Shown: positions 1 to 8,005 of the stretch, one piece after another
Layout of the letters: each line of letters opens with the position of its first letter
Position numbering within the stretch: position 1 is the stretch's first letter
Source: Microbacterium sp. EST19A
GTDB taxonomy: Bacteria; Actinomycetota; Actinomycetes; Actinomycetales; Microbacteriaceae
Direction: 5' to 3'
Assembly: GCF_019969685.1 (NCBI RefSeq)
Contig: NZ_JAHXYZ010000001.1
Location: 372,001-436,000, forward strand
Length of the DNA stretch: 64,000 bases
Notes under the pieces: model-generated
The model's database searches: none
What the model was told of the DNA's origin: nothing
What the model saw: the letters and a program-made list of their open reading frames with translations, nothing else
Made by a program: the position numbers and the translations under genes

Positions 1-177
1 GCGATGCTGTCGACGATCGTCGGAGGGGCGCTCGACCTCGGCGGATTCCACAACGCCGCCCTGGTCACCGCCTCGCTGCTGGTGCTCGGCGGAGTCGTGT
101 CGTGGATCGGCATCCGTCGCAACCCCGCCGAGGCGGCGCCGGTCGAAGCCGCGGCATCCGATCTCGACCCCCGCTGA
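1..177 (+). CDS. C-terminal end of a membrane transporter, probably MFS (partial)
   Basis: Only the last 58 codons are in the window; the reading frame is open from base 1 and stops at TGA 175-177. The visible part has one clear membrane helix (about residues 20-38) followed by a basic turn (IRRNP) and an Ala/Pro/Asp-rich cytoplasmic tail. A final helix of this kind with a hydrophilic tail is usual for the 14-helix drug-export branch of the major facilitator superfamily, but no signature motif is in view, so the family is an inference. Confidence 0.55.
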   Translation, partial: AMLSTIVGGALDLGGFHNAALVTASLLVLGGVVSWIGIRRNPAEAAPVEAAASDLDPR

Positions 178-207
178 CGCTCGACTGCCGCTGACGCTCG
201 ACTGCCG
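174..207 (+). repeat. 17-bp tandem duplication across the stop codon
   Basis: The unit CTGACGCTCGACTGCCG occurs twice head to tail (174-190 and 191-207), and a third partial copy begins at 208 as TTGACGCT. The first copy contains the stop codon of the upstream gene. It looks like a slippage duplication. The third copy supplies the TTGACG that may act as the -35 box of the next gene. Confidence 0.85.
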
Positions 208-236
208 TTGACGCTGTCGGTGGCCGCGCGCACACT
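208..236 (+). promoter_or_regulatory. possible promoter of the DUF899 gene
   Basis: TTGACG at 208-213 is followed after 17 bases by CACACT (231-236). The -35 match is good and the -10 is weak. This favours a downstream start for the gene (GTG at 271) over the upstream in-frame TTG at 208. Confidence 0.35.
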
Positions 237-270
237 GGATGCACTGTCGCCCCAGCATCCGGAGGTCACC

Positions 271-966
271 GTGAGCACCGCCCAGACACCCCTTCCGCCC
301 GTCGTCGACGCCGAGACGTGGCAGCGCGAGCTCGAAGCGCTGCGTGTGCGTGAGAAGGCCGCCACGCGCGAACTCGACGCGATCGCCGCTCAGCGCCGTC
401 GGCTGCCGATGGTGCGGATGCCGGAGTACACGCTCGAGAGCGCCGACGGGCCCGTGCGGCTCGCCGACATCTTCGACGGACGCTCGCAGCTCATCGTCTA
501 CAACCACATGTGGTCCGACGGCAACGAATGGCAGTGCCCGGGCTGCACCGGGTTCACCTCGCAGTTCACGCGCCTCGACTTCCTCGACCGCTACTACGAC
601 GCGCGCTTCGTGATCGTCACGAACGGCCCGATCGACGAGGCGCTCGCCTACCGCGACCGCGTGGGCCACCGCATGCAGTGGTACTCCAGCGCCGACAGCA
701 CGTTCGGCTCCGACGTCGACGCGCCTCCGAACGGTGGGTTCGCGGTGAACGTGTTCCTCCGCGACGGCGACACGGTGTACCGCACCTGGCACACGGGAGG
801 CCGCGGCACCGAGCGGCTGAGTCAGCTGCAGGGGCTCGTCGATCTCCTCCCCTACGGCCGGCAGGAGGAGTGGGAGGACTCGCCGGAGGGCTGGCCGCAG
901 CACGGGACCTATACGCAGGGCATGGGTTCGAAAGAGGTCGCGGAGCTGTACGGCGCCAAGAACTGA
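271..966 (+). CDS. DUF899 family thioredoxin-like protein
   Basis: 231 aa. The protein resembles the DUF899 family, which has a thioredoxin-like fold. Typical are the segment RLADIFDGRSQLIVYNHMW, then WQCPGCTGF, where the two Cys lie three apart (CPGC) at the thioredoxin-like active site, and the late GTYTQGMG tail. No signal peptide is seen, so it should be cytoplasmic. The GTG at 271 was chosen because GGAGG (261-265) lies at proper spacing before it; the in-frame TTG at 208 lies in a likely -35 box. The substrate is unknown; a redox role is inferred from the fold. It stands alone between a transporter and a convergent FMN reductase. Confidence 0.85.
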   Translation: MSTAQTPLPPVVDAETWQRELEALRVREKAATRELDAIAAQRRRLPMVRMPEYTLESADGPVRLADIFDGRSQLIVYNHMWSDGNEWQCPGCTGFTSQFTRLDFLDRYYDARFVIVTNGPIDEALAYRDRVGHRMQWYSSADSTFGSDVDAPPNGGFAVNVFLRDGDTVYRTWHTGGRGTERLSQLQGLVDLLPYGRQEEWEDSPEGWPQHGTYTQGMGSKEVAELYGAKN

Positions 967-980
967 GGCCCGGGCACGCA

Positions 981-1011
981 GAAGGGGCCCGCGCAGCGCG
1001 CGGGCCCCTTC
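981..1011. terminator. bidirectional hairpin terminator
   Basis: A perfect 14-bp GC-rich stem (981-994 with 998-1011) with a three-base loop lies between the convergent DUF899 and FMN reductase genes, 14 bases after one stop and 15 before the other. It has CTTCTCTG after the stem on the plus strand and can serve both genes. Confidence 0.85.
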
Positions 1012-1025
1012 TCTGTTCATGAGAG

Positions 1026-1592
1026 TCAGCTGACGGGGCTGAGCGACTTGGCGATGTGGGTGTGCACGGCCTTGAGCCAGGAGACGAGGAACTCGGCAGT
1101 GGACTCGTCGGTGACCTCGCCGTCTTCGGTGATCAGTCCCTCGCGCATCTGCACGTAAGCCTCGGGCTGCGCCATCTCGGGAGAGGCGAGGAACGACAGG
1201 ATCGAGCGGAGGTGCTGCTGGGCGACAGCGGTGCCGATCGCGCCGGACGAGGTGCCGATGACGGCGGACGGCTTGCCGGCGAAGCTGTTGTCGCCCCACG
1301 GGCGGCTCGCGGTGTCGAGCGCGTTCTTGAGCACCCCGGGGACCGAGCGGTTGTACTCCGGCGTCACGACGATGATCGCGTCGGATGCTTCGATCTTGTC
1401 CTTGAATGCGGCAGCCTCGGCCGGGATCGCGCCGTCGTGGTCGACGGTGTAGAACGGCAGGTCCGAGATCGCGATGTCGGAGAGGTTCAGATCGGCCTGG
1501 GGCGCGAGCTTCTCCAGCGCACGGGCGAGCCGGCGGTTGATCGAGGTCGAGGAGATGCTGCCGACGAGGTAGCCGACGTTGTAGATGGTCAT
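1026..1592 (-). CDS. NADPH-dependent FMN reductase (NAD(P)H:quinone/azo reductase type)
   Basis: 188 aa, the usual length for the family. The flavodoxin-like fold shows in the N-terminal strand YNVGYLVGSISSTSINRRLA, with the family phosphate-binding loop GS(I/L)xxxSxN in variant form, and in TPEYNRSVPGVLKNALD, the family signature around residues 80-97 that holds the FMN ring. The product would reduce FMN or quinones with NAD(P)H in the cytosol. GGAAAGGA precedes the ATG at 1592. A 14-bp perfect palindrome lies 26 bases upstream. It could supply reduced FMN to the monooxygenases at 8.0-11.7 kb, but that link is only inferred. Confidence 0.88.
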   Translation of the reverse strand: MTIYNVGYLVGSISSTSINRRLARALEKLAPQADLNLSDIAISDLPFYTVDHDGAIPAEAAAFKDKIEASDAIIVVTPEYNRSVPGVLKNALDTASRPWGDNSFAGKPSAVIGTSSGAIGTAVAQQHLRSILSFLASPEMAQPEAYVQMREGLITEDGEVTDESTAEFLVSWLKAVHTHIAKSLSPVS

Positions 1593-1617
1593 ACCGAAGA
1601 GGTCCTTTCCAAGGTCC

Positions 1618-1631
1618 ATGCAATTGCATGT
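1618..1631. promoter_or_regulatory. perfect 14-bp palindrome, candidate operator
   Basis: CATGCAATTGCATG is a perfect inverted repeat placed between the divergent FMN reductase and esterase genes. AT-rich palindromes are rare in this DNA, and the position fits an operator. No regulator gene is adjacent. Confidence 0.55.
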
Positions 1632-1679
1632 AGCCACAACGACCGACGCTCGCCGGGAATTCCCGATCCGACACGAACA

Positions 1680-1685
1680 TATGAT
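1680..1685 (+). promoter_or_regulatory. -10 box of a leaderless promoter
   Basis: TATGAT ends exactly six bases before the GTG at 1692. No Shine-Dalgarno sequence is present, so transcription probably starts on the first base of the start codon. The same spacing recurs at seven other genes in the window. Confidence 0.6.
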
Positions 1686-1691
1686 GACGAT

Positions 1692-2597
1692 GTGCCCGCC
1701 GTGCCCAGCCTTTCGATGCGAGGAGTCGCCGTCCTCCTCCGCGCGCTGAATCGTCCCGGCTCGGCGACGGTCGAATCGGCACGGAAGCGCCTCGACCGAC
1801 AGAAGCCGCAATCGCGACCACCGCACCGGCTCACGGCGCGTCACGCCGTGACCGAGCGCGTGATCGAAGGGTTCACGGTCTTCACCGTGACGCCGCGCAC
1901 GGGCCGAGTCACGAACGGAGTCCTCTACCTCCACGGCGGCGCGTACGTCGCCGGCATGGCGCCGCAGCACTGGTCGCTCGTCTCGCGGATGGTGGATGCC
2001 GGGCTTCGCGTCGATGTTCCGGACTACGGTCTCGCGCCGCGCTGGACCCACCACGACGCCTACCCCTTCCTGATCCGGGCGTTCCGGGAGCTGCGCGGCC
2101 AGCTGGGTGCCGGGCGCGTCCGCGTCGTCGGAGACTCCGCCGGCGGCGGCCTCGCTCTCGGGCTGGCGCAGGCCCTCCGCACCTACGACGAAGACGGGCC
2201 GGACAGCCTGCTGCTGATCGCGCCCTGGCTCGATCTCACGCTGGAGAACCCGAGTATCGCGAAGATCGACGACCCGTGGTTGAGTCGCACCGTTCTGAGC
2301 GAGTGCGCCCGCGCCTGGGCAGGCGGCACCGACCCTGACGACCCGCGGCTGAGTCCGATCAACGGGCCTCTCACCGGCCTTCCCCCTGTTCACCTCTACG
2401 TGGGCACCCGCGACATCCTCCATCCCGATGCGGCGCTCTGGAGCGAGCAGGCCAGGGCGGCAGGAGTGGCGGTCACGCTGACCGTCTGCGAAGGCGCCGT
2501 GCATGTGTACCCCCTCGTGCCCGCGCCGGAGGGTCGCGCCGCCGCAGCCGCGATCGTCGCCGAGCTCGCAGGCGACGGCCGGTGGGCGCAGGGATGA
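1692..2597 (+). CDS. alpha/beta hydrolase, hormone-sensitive-lipase (HSL) family esterase
   Basis: 301 aa from the leaderless GTG at 1692; GTG 1701 and ATG 1716 are alternatives. The HGGAY oxyanion-hole motif is at about residue 81 and the nucleophile elbow GDSAGGG has its Ser near 149. The late Asp (TRDILHPD) and His (GAVHVYPL) complete the triad. The family hydrolyses short-chain esters in the cytoplasm; the natural substrate is unknown. Its stop overlaps the next start (ATGA at 2594-2597), so the GH114-like lipoprotein is translationally coupled to it. Confidence 0.88.
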   Translation: MPAVPSLSMRGVAVLLRALNRPGSATVESARKRLDRQKPQSRPPHRLTARHAVTERVIEGFTVFTVTPRTGRVTNGVLYLHGGAYVAGMAPQHWSLVSRMVDAGLRVDVPDYGLAPRWTHHDAYPFLIRAFRELRGQLGAGRVRVVGDSAGGGLALGLAQALRTYDEDGPDSLLLIAPWLDLTLENPSIAKIDDPWLSRTVLSECARAWAGGTDPDDPRLSPINGPLTGLPPVHLYVGTRDILHPDAALWSEQARAAGVAVTLTVCEGAVHVYPLVPAPEGRAAAAAIVAELAGDGRWAQG

Positions 2598-3442
2598 TCC
2601 TCGGCTCCGCCGCCGTCCGCCGCCTCCCGGCCGTCGTGGCCGCCGGCATCCTGCTCGCACTCGCCGGCTGCGCCGGCACGACGGATGCTCCCCCGGCATC
2701 CGATCCCTCCGGAGAATGGTCGAAGCCTCCCGCGGGCGCCGTGCCGGACTATCAGCTCGGCGGCGCCTACGAACCGGCCGCCGAGGTGGGCATCGTCGGC
2801 CGCGACCGGTCGGCCGAGCCCGCTCCCGGCGTCTACTCGGTCTGCTACGTGAACGGGTTCCAGACCCAGCCCGGCGAGTTCGACACCTGGGATGCCGATC
2901 TGCTTCTGCACCGCGACGGAGAGGTGTTCTTCGACCCGGACTGGCCGGATGAGGCGCTCCTCGACACCTCGTCCGCCGATCGGCGCGAGCGGATCGCCGC
3001 CCAGGTCATCGTGTGGATCGAGGGCTGCGCGGATGCCGGATTCGACGCGGTGGAGTTCGACAACCTCGACACCTACACCCGCTCCGACGGTGCGCTGTCC
3101 CTCGACGACAACCTGGCGCTGGCCACGGCCTTCGTCGATGCCGCACACGGGGCCGGACTCGCGGCCGGGCAGAAGAACTCCGCGGAGGATGCCGGCGTGC
3201 TGCGTGAGAGGGCGGGTTTCGATTTCGCGGTCACCGAGGAGTGCGCCGCCTACGGGGAGTGCGGGGCGTACACGGAGGTCTACGGGGATGCCGTGATCGA
3301 CATCGAGTACACGGATGAGCTTCCGCGGCCGTTCGCCGAGATGTGCGTCGACGGGGAATCACCCGCCTCGATGGTGCTGCGCGACCGCGACCTGCTCACG
3401 CCGGCGGACGAGGGCTGGGTGTTCGAGACCTGCGCCGGCTGA
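2594..3442 (+). CDS. lipoprotein with GH114 (endo-alpha-1,4-polygalactosaminidase-like) domain
   Basis: 282 aa. The N-terminus is a lipoprotein signal: hydrophobic run, then the lipobox LAGC near residue 25, so the protein should be anchored outside the membrane. The rest matches the GH114 TIM-barrel family, with VCYVNGFQ early, FDPDWPDE, a strand ending in FDAVEFDNLDTY (acid residues typical of the active site), and AGQKNSAEDAG. The family includes enzymes cutting galactosaminogalactan; the substrate here is inferred from the family only. ATG 2594 was chosen because it overlaps the esterase stop; GTG 2582 is an alternative. Confidence 0.85.
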   Translation: MILGSAAVRRLPAVVAAGILLALAGCAGTTDAPPASDPSGEWSKPPAGAVPDYQLGGAYEPAAEVGIVGRDRSAEPAPGVYSVCYVNGFQTQPGEFDTWDADLLLHRDGEVFFDPDWPDEALLDTSSADRRERIAAQVIVWIEGCADAGFDAVEFDNLDTYTRSDGALSLDDNLALATAFVDAAHGAGLAAGQKNSAEDAGVLRERAGFDFAVTEECAAYGECGAYTEVYGDAVIDIEYTDELPRPFAEMCVDGESPASMVLRDRDLLTPADEGWVFETCAG

Positions 3443-3542
3443 CGTCTCGGCGGGTGCTCTCAGACGATCGGCGCCCTGTCAACGGGCGCGCACGCGGACG
3501 CATCGTGCGCGAGTCTGAGCATCCGACCCGAGAGGACACCCC

Positions 3543-3698
3543 ATGACCGATCCCCGCACGTACCCCGAGGACTCCGGCCCCTTCGACGCGGCCGCCGAGG
3601 CTGCGACCGAGACACCCTCCGACGACAAGGTGTTCACCCCCGACGACGGCATCGACCACGAAGACGGCGAGACCGATCCGCTCGAAGAAGGCGACTGA
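3543..3698 (+). CDS. small acidic protein, function unknown
   Basis: 51 aa, beginning MTDPRTYPEDSGPFD and ending DPLEEGD. Very rich in Asp and Glu with almost no hydrophobic residues, so it is probably soluble and unstructured. GAGAGGACACCCC before the ATG offers a Shine-Dalgarno site. It is followed by a palindromic hairpin. I recognise no family; short acidic proteins of this kind are common next to housekeeping genes in Microbacteriaceae. It is supported by the clear start signal and coding-type base use. Confidence 0.6.
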   Translation: MTDPRTYPEDSGPFDAAAEAATETPSDDKVFTPDDGIDHEDGETDPLEEGD

Positions 3699-3707
3699 CA
3701 CCCGCAG

Positions 3708-3729
3708 CCGCCCGTCGATCGACGGGCGG
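3708..3729. terminator. palindromic hairpin after the small acidic gene
   Basis: An uninterrupted 22-bp palindrome (CCGCCCGTCGA and its complement) begins ten bases after the stop at 3698. There is no T-run, so it may be a weak terminator or an mRNA-stabilising hairpin. Confidence 0.5.
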
Positions 3730-3740
3730 ACCGCCCCGGC

Positions 3741-3746
3741 TAGGCT
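3741..3746 (+). promoter_or_regulatory. -10 box of a leaderless promoter
   Basis: TAGGCT lies exactly six bases (GACCTC) before the GTG start at 3753, with no Shine-Dalgarno sequence. Confidence 0.6.
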
Positions 3747-3752
3747 GACCTC

Positions 3753-4424
3753 GTGACGAGGACGCAGGGGGTGGCGGCCGGCGCGCGCAACGCCGCGGCC
3801 GGAGCGGCGCGCGCGGCGATCAGCCGTCGAGCCGTGCCGTTCTGGATCGCCGTCGCCGCGGTCATCGGCCTCGTCGCCGGATTCATCGGCTTCGGCGGCC
3901 TCGCCCCGGCATCCCGCACTCCGACCATGGTCGCCGCGGGCTCCGAGGCACGCACCTCGCTCTACTCCGTCTCGGTGCTCGACGTCGAGCTCACCGACAC
4001 CGTGGAGAGCCAGTTCCTCGAGGCGGAGCCCGGCGAGACGCTGCTCCTGGTGACCGTGCGACTGGAGAACCTGTCCGATCGCGCCGTCGGCGTGGAACGC
4101 TCGGCCGACCGGGTCGAGTCCCGCATGATCATCGGCCGCGAGCCGATGCTCGAGCTCTCCGGTGTGACGCCAACGGGCACGGCACGATCGTGGCGCGCCG
4201 ACGAGTCGCAGCGGGCGGTCATCCTGCAGCCCGGAGTGCCGGCCGACGTGACGATCGCGTGGCCGATCGCCGACGACGACGCCACCGCCCTGGATGAGGG
4301 GACGATCCGGCTCGACGCCTACGACGCGGTGGAGCAGTCGGGCCAGGTCATCCTCGCGGCGTCGACGATCAGCTGGCGGCGGTCCGAGCTCAGCGCACAG
4401 CTCGCCCTGGAGCCGGCACCGTGA
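3753..4424 (+). CDS. membrane-anchored protein of unknown function (first of three)
   Basis: 223 aa. A basic N-terminus is followed by one membrane helix (about residues 28-52, AVPFWIAVAAVIGLVAGFI) and a large extracytoplasmic domain. The domain is beta-rich by pattern (LLLVTVRLENLSDRAVGVE), reminiscent of DUF4352-like immunoglobulin-type domains, though I cannot assign it. The gene starts a three-gene chain with 4-bp overlaps (GTGA at 4421), so the three products are probably made in equal amounts and may form one envelope complex. Confidence 0.75.
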   Translation: MTRTQGVAAGARNAAAGAARAAISRRAVPFWIAVAAVIGLVAGFIGFGGLAPASRTPTMVAAGSEARTSLYSVSVLDVELTDTVESQFLEAEPGETLLLVTVRLENLSDRAVGVERSADRVESRMIIGREPMLELSGVTPTGTARSWRADESQRAVILQPGVPADVTIAWPIADDDATALDEGTIRLDAYDAVEQSGQVILAASTISWRRSELSAQLALEPAP

Positions 4425-4993
4425 CCCGCCGTCCCGCGGGCAGGGCGCTCCCCTTGCTGATCGGCGCCGGGCTCGTCCTCGTCGCGGGTGCGGTGACGGC
4501 GGCGACCCCGCCGGAGTCCGCCCTGCTCGACCCGTTCACGATCGGGGCGGCGGACGACGGCACCGCGACGGCCCGCACGCTCGCCGCCGCAGTGGTCGAT
4601 GTCACCCGCACCGAGCGGGTGACCGTGGCCGACAGCGAGTGGGAGGCCGAGGGCAACTGGATCGTCGTCGAGCTCGCCGTGTCCGCACCGACCACCGAGG
4701 TGGACGCCGCGATAGGCGTGGCGAGCCTCCTGATCGACGGACGGCTGTTCCAGGCCAGTGAGCGCCCGCCCGCGACGCTCGTCGGCACCGCCCTCCGTGT
4801 GGGTACGGACACGGTCGGGATGCTGGCCTTCGAGCTGCCCGCCGACCTGCGTTCCGGAACCGGGGAGCTGCGCCTGAGCGGTCGCTATCCGACGCCCGAA
4901 CTCGATGACGTGCTCGTCTTCCCGGTGGATCTCGCCGATGTGCCGACCGCGTCCGCCGTCGAGATCGAGGAACCACGGCTGGGGGCGCCATGA
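4421..4993 (+). CDS. membrane-anchored or secreted protein of unknown function (second of three)
   Basis: 190 aa with an N-terminal hydrophobic segment (residues 8-27) that is either an anchor or a signal peptide ending near ATA. The outer domain again has a pattern of alternating strands (NWIVVELAVSAP, GMLAFELPADL), like the first protein in the chain, so the two may be distant paralogues. Start GTG 4421 overlaps the previous stop, and its own stop overlaps ATG 4990. Confidence 0.72.
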   Translation: MTRRPAGRALPLLIGAGLVLVAGAVTAATPPESALLDPFTIGAADDGTATARTLAAAVVDVTRTERVTVADSEWEAEGNWIVVELAVSAPTTEVDAAIGVASLLIDGRLFQASERPPATLVGTALRVGTDTVGMLAFELPADLRSGTGELRLSGRYPTPELDDVLVFPVDLADVPTASAVEIEEPRLGAP

Positions 4994-5478
4994 CGTCATG
5001 GTGGCGGAGGCAGCGCGTCCCCCTCGTCTCCCTGCTGGTGGCCGCGGTGGCGGTCGTCGGCGTGCACGTGTGGTTCGACGTGCTGCCCGCCTCGACCGAC
5101 GACACGACCGTGGTCGAGGCGCGGGACGGGTCGGCCGAGATCGCCGGCCAGACGCTCGCGCTCGACTCGGCGAGGTGGGGCGAGTTCGACGCCCCGGCCG
5201 GCTCCCGCACCCTCAGCATCCGGATCGAATCGGGCGGCGGATCCGACGCGACGACCTGCGGACAGTTCACGCTCGCCGAGGCGGAGGGCGACCGCGTCTG
5301 GAGCAACGCGCGGTCCGTGCTCGACGTGCCGTTCGAGGCGGGCGAGTCGTACTGCCAGGAGGCGTCAGGCCCCTACGCCATCCTCGCCGTGTTCCTGCTG
5401 CCCGACGACGCCGATGGGCCGTTCGTGCTCGAGATCCCCGGCGACGGCGAGGTCGCGCGGTTCGTCGTCGAGCTCTGA
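4990..5478 (+). CDS. membrane-anchored protein of unknown function (third of three)
   Basis: 162 aa. One membrane helix (residues 12-29, VSLLVAAVAVVGVHVWF) and an outer domain with two Cys (TTCGQF and ESYCQE) that could form a disulfide. It has the same overall plan as its two upstream partners. Its last 114 bases run opposite the coding end of the next, convergent gene, which is unusual; both frames look coding over most of their length. Confidence 0.72.
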   Translation: MTSWWRRQRVPLVSLLVAAVAVVGVHVWFDVLPASTDDTTVVEARDGSAEIAGQTLALDSARWGEFDAPAGSRTLSIRIESGGGSDATTCGQFTLAEAEGDRVWSNARSVLDVPFEAGESYCQEASGPYAILAVFLLPDDADGPFVLEIPGDGEVARFVVEL

Positions 5479-6645
5479 GTCGCTCGTTCCCATCGCCGCC
5501 TCCGGGCGGCCGATGACCGCGTCGAAAGCCGTCGCCACGATCGCGACGCGCAGCGGCTCGGCGATCACCCCGACGGCGATGAGCAGCAGCGGGAGGAAGC
5601 TCGACCAGAACGCGACCTCCTGTCCGCCGAAGACGCCGAGCGCGGCGCGGGAGCCGAGCTGCTCCGCCCAGGCCCAGAGCGCGTAGGCCAGAGCCAGGCA
5701 TCCGAAGATGACCGGGCCACCCCGCCAGATCAACGCGACAGCGGCCCACAGCTCCTCGAAGCGCTCCGCCACGATGCGTGTCAGGCGTGAGACCGTGCCC
5801 TTCGGCGACTCCTCGAAGCGACGGAGCACCGGCGGCGTCGTGTCGAACGTGGTGCCGTACGTGACGCCGGCGATCGTCAGCCAGGCCGCGGGCATGAAGA
5901 CCGCCGCGACCAGGATGCCGACGAGCCACAGCGCGCCCTCCCACAGCGCCGCGACCGGCACAAGGTTCGCGGCGAACCAGTCGCCGATACCCTCGAGCCA
6001 GACGGCTCCCGCGCGCTCGCCGATCCATTCCTTGGCATCCGCCCACCACTGCCCGACGAGGGTGAAGAGCATGAAGGTCCAGAGGACCTCGGCGTAGGCG
6101 GCGACGATCAGAGTCCACGACGGCAGTCGTCCGCCGAATCGCGCGATCAGGATGCGGACCGCGAGCGCGATCACGAGCACCACGACCGGCAGCACGCCGA
6201 TCGAGACGAGCCCGCCGCGATCGCCGAGCTGGTCGAGGTCGTATCCGGCATCCCGCAGCGCGATGCTGCTCGCGATCCGGAAGAAGTCGATGAGATCGGC
6301 GTCGATCATGCCCCACGCGGCGGAGAAGGCGAAGAAGGGCAGGATCGCGGTGAGCACGGCCTGGGCGAAGCGCCGCGGACCGGTCTCGCCCTCGGCCGCA
6401 CCGTCTTCAGGGGCACTGTGCGGCAGCGAGCGCTGCACCGTGAGATACATCGCGACGTAGGAGATGAGCCGCGCGGACACCGCGAGCGGCAGCAGGAGAA
6501 GGCCGCCGAGCGTGGTGAGGCCGCCCACGAACCCCGCCAGCTGCAGCAGCAGCTGATGCACGGCCTCGCCCCCGAGATACCAGGCGATCAGCGCGGGCCA
6601 GTGCCGCGCGAGGATGCGCCCGAAGGTGCGGAGGGCCTGGAGCAT
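5365..6645 (-). CDS. multi-pass integral membrane protein, function unknown
   Basis: 426 aa with about seven to eight membrane helices and a Glu/Asp-rich loop near residue 85. No transporter motif is recognised. The last 40 or so residues (after AAMGTSDSELDDE) are polar and lie antisense to the end of the convergent gene, so the tail is probably unstructured. A TACGGT box six bases before the ATG suggests leaderless transcription. Confidence 0.75.
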   Translation of the reverse strand: MLQALRTFGRILARHWPALIAWYLGGEAVHQLLLQLAGFVGGLTTLGGLLLLPLAVSARLISYVAMYLTVQRSLPHSAPEDGAAEGETGPRRFAQAVLTAILPFFAFSAAWGMIDADLIDFFRIASSIALRDAGYDLDQLGDRGGLVSIGVLPVVVLVIALAVRILIARFGGRLPSWTLIVAAYAEVLWTFMLFTLVGQWWADAKEWIGERAGAVWLEGIGDWFAANLVPVAALWEGALWLVGILVAAVFMPAAWLTIAGVTYGTTFDTTPPVLRRFEESPKGTVSRLTRIVAERFEELWAAVALIWRGGPVIFGCLALAYALWAWAEQLGSRAALGVFGGQEVAFWSSFLPLLLIAVGVIAEPLRVAIVATAFDAVIGRPEAAMGTSDSELDDEPRDLAVAGDLEHERPIGVVGQQEHGEDGVGA

Positions 6646-6651
6646 GCCCCC

Positions 6652-6657
6652 ACCGTA
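6652..6657 (-). promoter_or_regulatory. -10 box of a leaderless promoter
   Basis: On the minus strand TACGGT is followed by six bases (GGGGGC) and the ATG at 6645. Confidence 0.5.
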
Positions 6658-6670
6658 TCGGGCCGGATGC

Positions 6671-8005
6671 TCAGACCGCGGCGAGCGCCCGCTCCGGCAC
6701 CTGCGCCGGCACCGGCTCCGACGCCTGCGCCGCCGCCGTCAGCGCCTGGTCGAGATCGGCGATCAGGTCGGGCAGATCCTCCAGGCCGATCGACAGCCGG
6801 AGCAGGCCCGGGCCGATGCCGCCGGCTGCGAGCTCGTCCGCATCGCGCAGCACGTGCGTCGTGGTCGCCGGGTGCAGCACGAGTGAGCGCACGTCTCCGA
6901 GGTGCGTCATCCGCGTGAAGACCCGCAGGGCGTTCGTGAACGCTCGTGCTCCCGCGGTGCCGCCGCGCACCGTGACGGCGAGCACGCCGCCGTACCCGCG
7001 AGGGAGATACCGCTCTGCCAGAGCGTGGTGGGGGCTGGACGCGAGCCCGCTGTAGTCGACGGATTCGACGTGCGGGTGCCGTTCGAGCCACTGCGCGAGG
7101 TGCAGGGCCGAGTCCGACTGCCGCTGCACGCGCAGCGAGAGCGTCTCGATCCCCTGGAGGATGAGGAAGGCGTTGAGCGGGGACGGCGCGGGGCCGTAGC
7201 GCATGGCCACACGCCGGGCGAACTCGAGGAACGCGGTGTGCGGCGACCGCTCGACGACCGTCCGCCCGTCGGGACCGCGGGTCTCGGCGAGCTGCGGGTA
7301 CGCCGCGGCATGCGCTACCCAGGGGAACGACCCGGCGTCGACGATCACCCCTCCGAGGACGGTGCCATGGCCGGCGAGGAACTTGCTCGCCGAGTGGATG
7401 ACGATGTCGGCCCCGTGCTCGATGGGGCGCAGCAGATACGGTGTCGCGAGCGTGTTGTCGACGACGAGCGGCACCCCGTTCCGATGGGCGATACCGGCGA
7501 GCGCGGCGATGTCGAGCACGTCGTTCTTCGGATTCGGGATCGACTCGGCGAACACGAGCCGCGTGTTCGGTCGGATGCCCGCTGCCCAGGCCGCGCTGTC
7601 GTTCGGGTCGCTGACGAAGTCGACGGCGACACCGAGACGCGCGAGGTCGTCGCGCAACAGCTCGCGGGTGCCCTCGTAGATGCTCGAGGACGACAGCACG
7701 TGATCGCCCGTGTTCACGAGCGCGAGGATCGTCGTGGCGACCGCCGCCTGGCCCGTGCTCACGAGCAGCGCACCCGTGCCCGACTCGAGGTCGGCGATGC
7801 GGCGCTCCGCCGCGGCGTTGGTCGGGTTGCCGACCCGCGTGTAGCTGAAGCCGTCGTCGGTGCCGGCGAAGCGGGAGTGGGCCTGGTCGAAGTCGTCGAA
7901 CACGAAGCCGGCCGTGAGATGGATGGGCGTCGCCCGCGGACGATGCGGACCGTCGTGCTCGTCTCCCGCGTGGAGCTGACGCGTGCTGAAGCCCAGCGTG
8001 CTCAT
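6671..8005 (-). CDS. metY: O-acetylhomoserine sulfhydrylase (PLP-dependent)
   Basis: 444 aa, typical for MetY. It joins O-acetylhomoserine with sulfide to give homocysteine in the cytosol. Evidence: the Cys/Met-metabolism fold with FSTRQLHAG at the start, FSYTRVGNPTNAAAERRIA, and the PLP-lysine motif IHSASKFLAGHGT. The gene is the last in a four-gene minus-strand chain; its ATG overlaps the stop of the upstream monooxygenase by 4 bp. Placing a sulfhydrylase behind flavin monooxygenases of the sulfonate and sulfone type suggests that sulfite released from organosulfur is, once reduced, fed into methionine synthesis. Confidence 0.9.
   Translation of the reverse strand: MSTLGFSTRQLHAGDEHDGPHRPRATPIHLTAGFVFDDFDQAHSRFAGTDDGFSYTRVGNPTNAAAERRIADLESGTGALLVSTGQAAVATTILALVNTGDHVLSSSSIYEGTRELLRDDLARLGVAVDFVSDPNDSAAWAAGIRPNTRLVFAESIPNPKNDVLDIAALAGIAHRNGVPLVVDNTLATPYLLRPIEHGADIVIHSASKFLAGHGTVLGGVIVDAGSFPWVAHAAAYPQLAETRGPDGRTVVERSPHTAFLEFARRVAMRYGPAPSPLNAFLILQGIETLSLRVQRQSDSALHLAQWLERHPHVESVDYSGLASSPHHALAERYLPRGYGGVLAVTVRGGTAGARAFTNALRVFTRMTHLGDVRSLVLHPATTTHVLRDADELAAGGIGPGLLRLSIGLEDLPDLIADLDQALTAAAQASEPVPAQVPERALAAV

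Noticed and set aside
208..270. In-frame TTG start 21 codons upstream of the DUF899 start
   Set aside because: TTG 208 lies in a likely -35 box and has no ribosome site, while GTG 271 has GGAGG ahead and family similarity begins after it.
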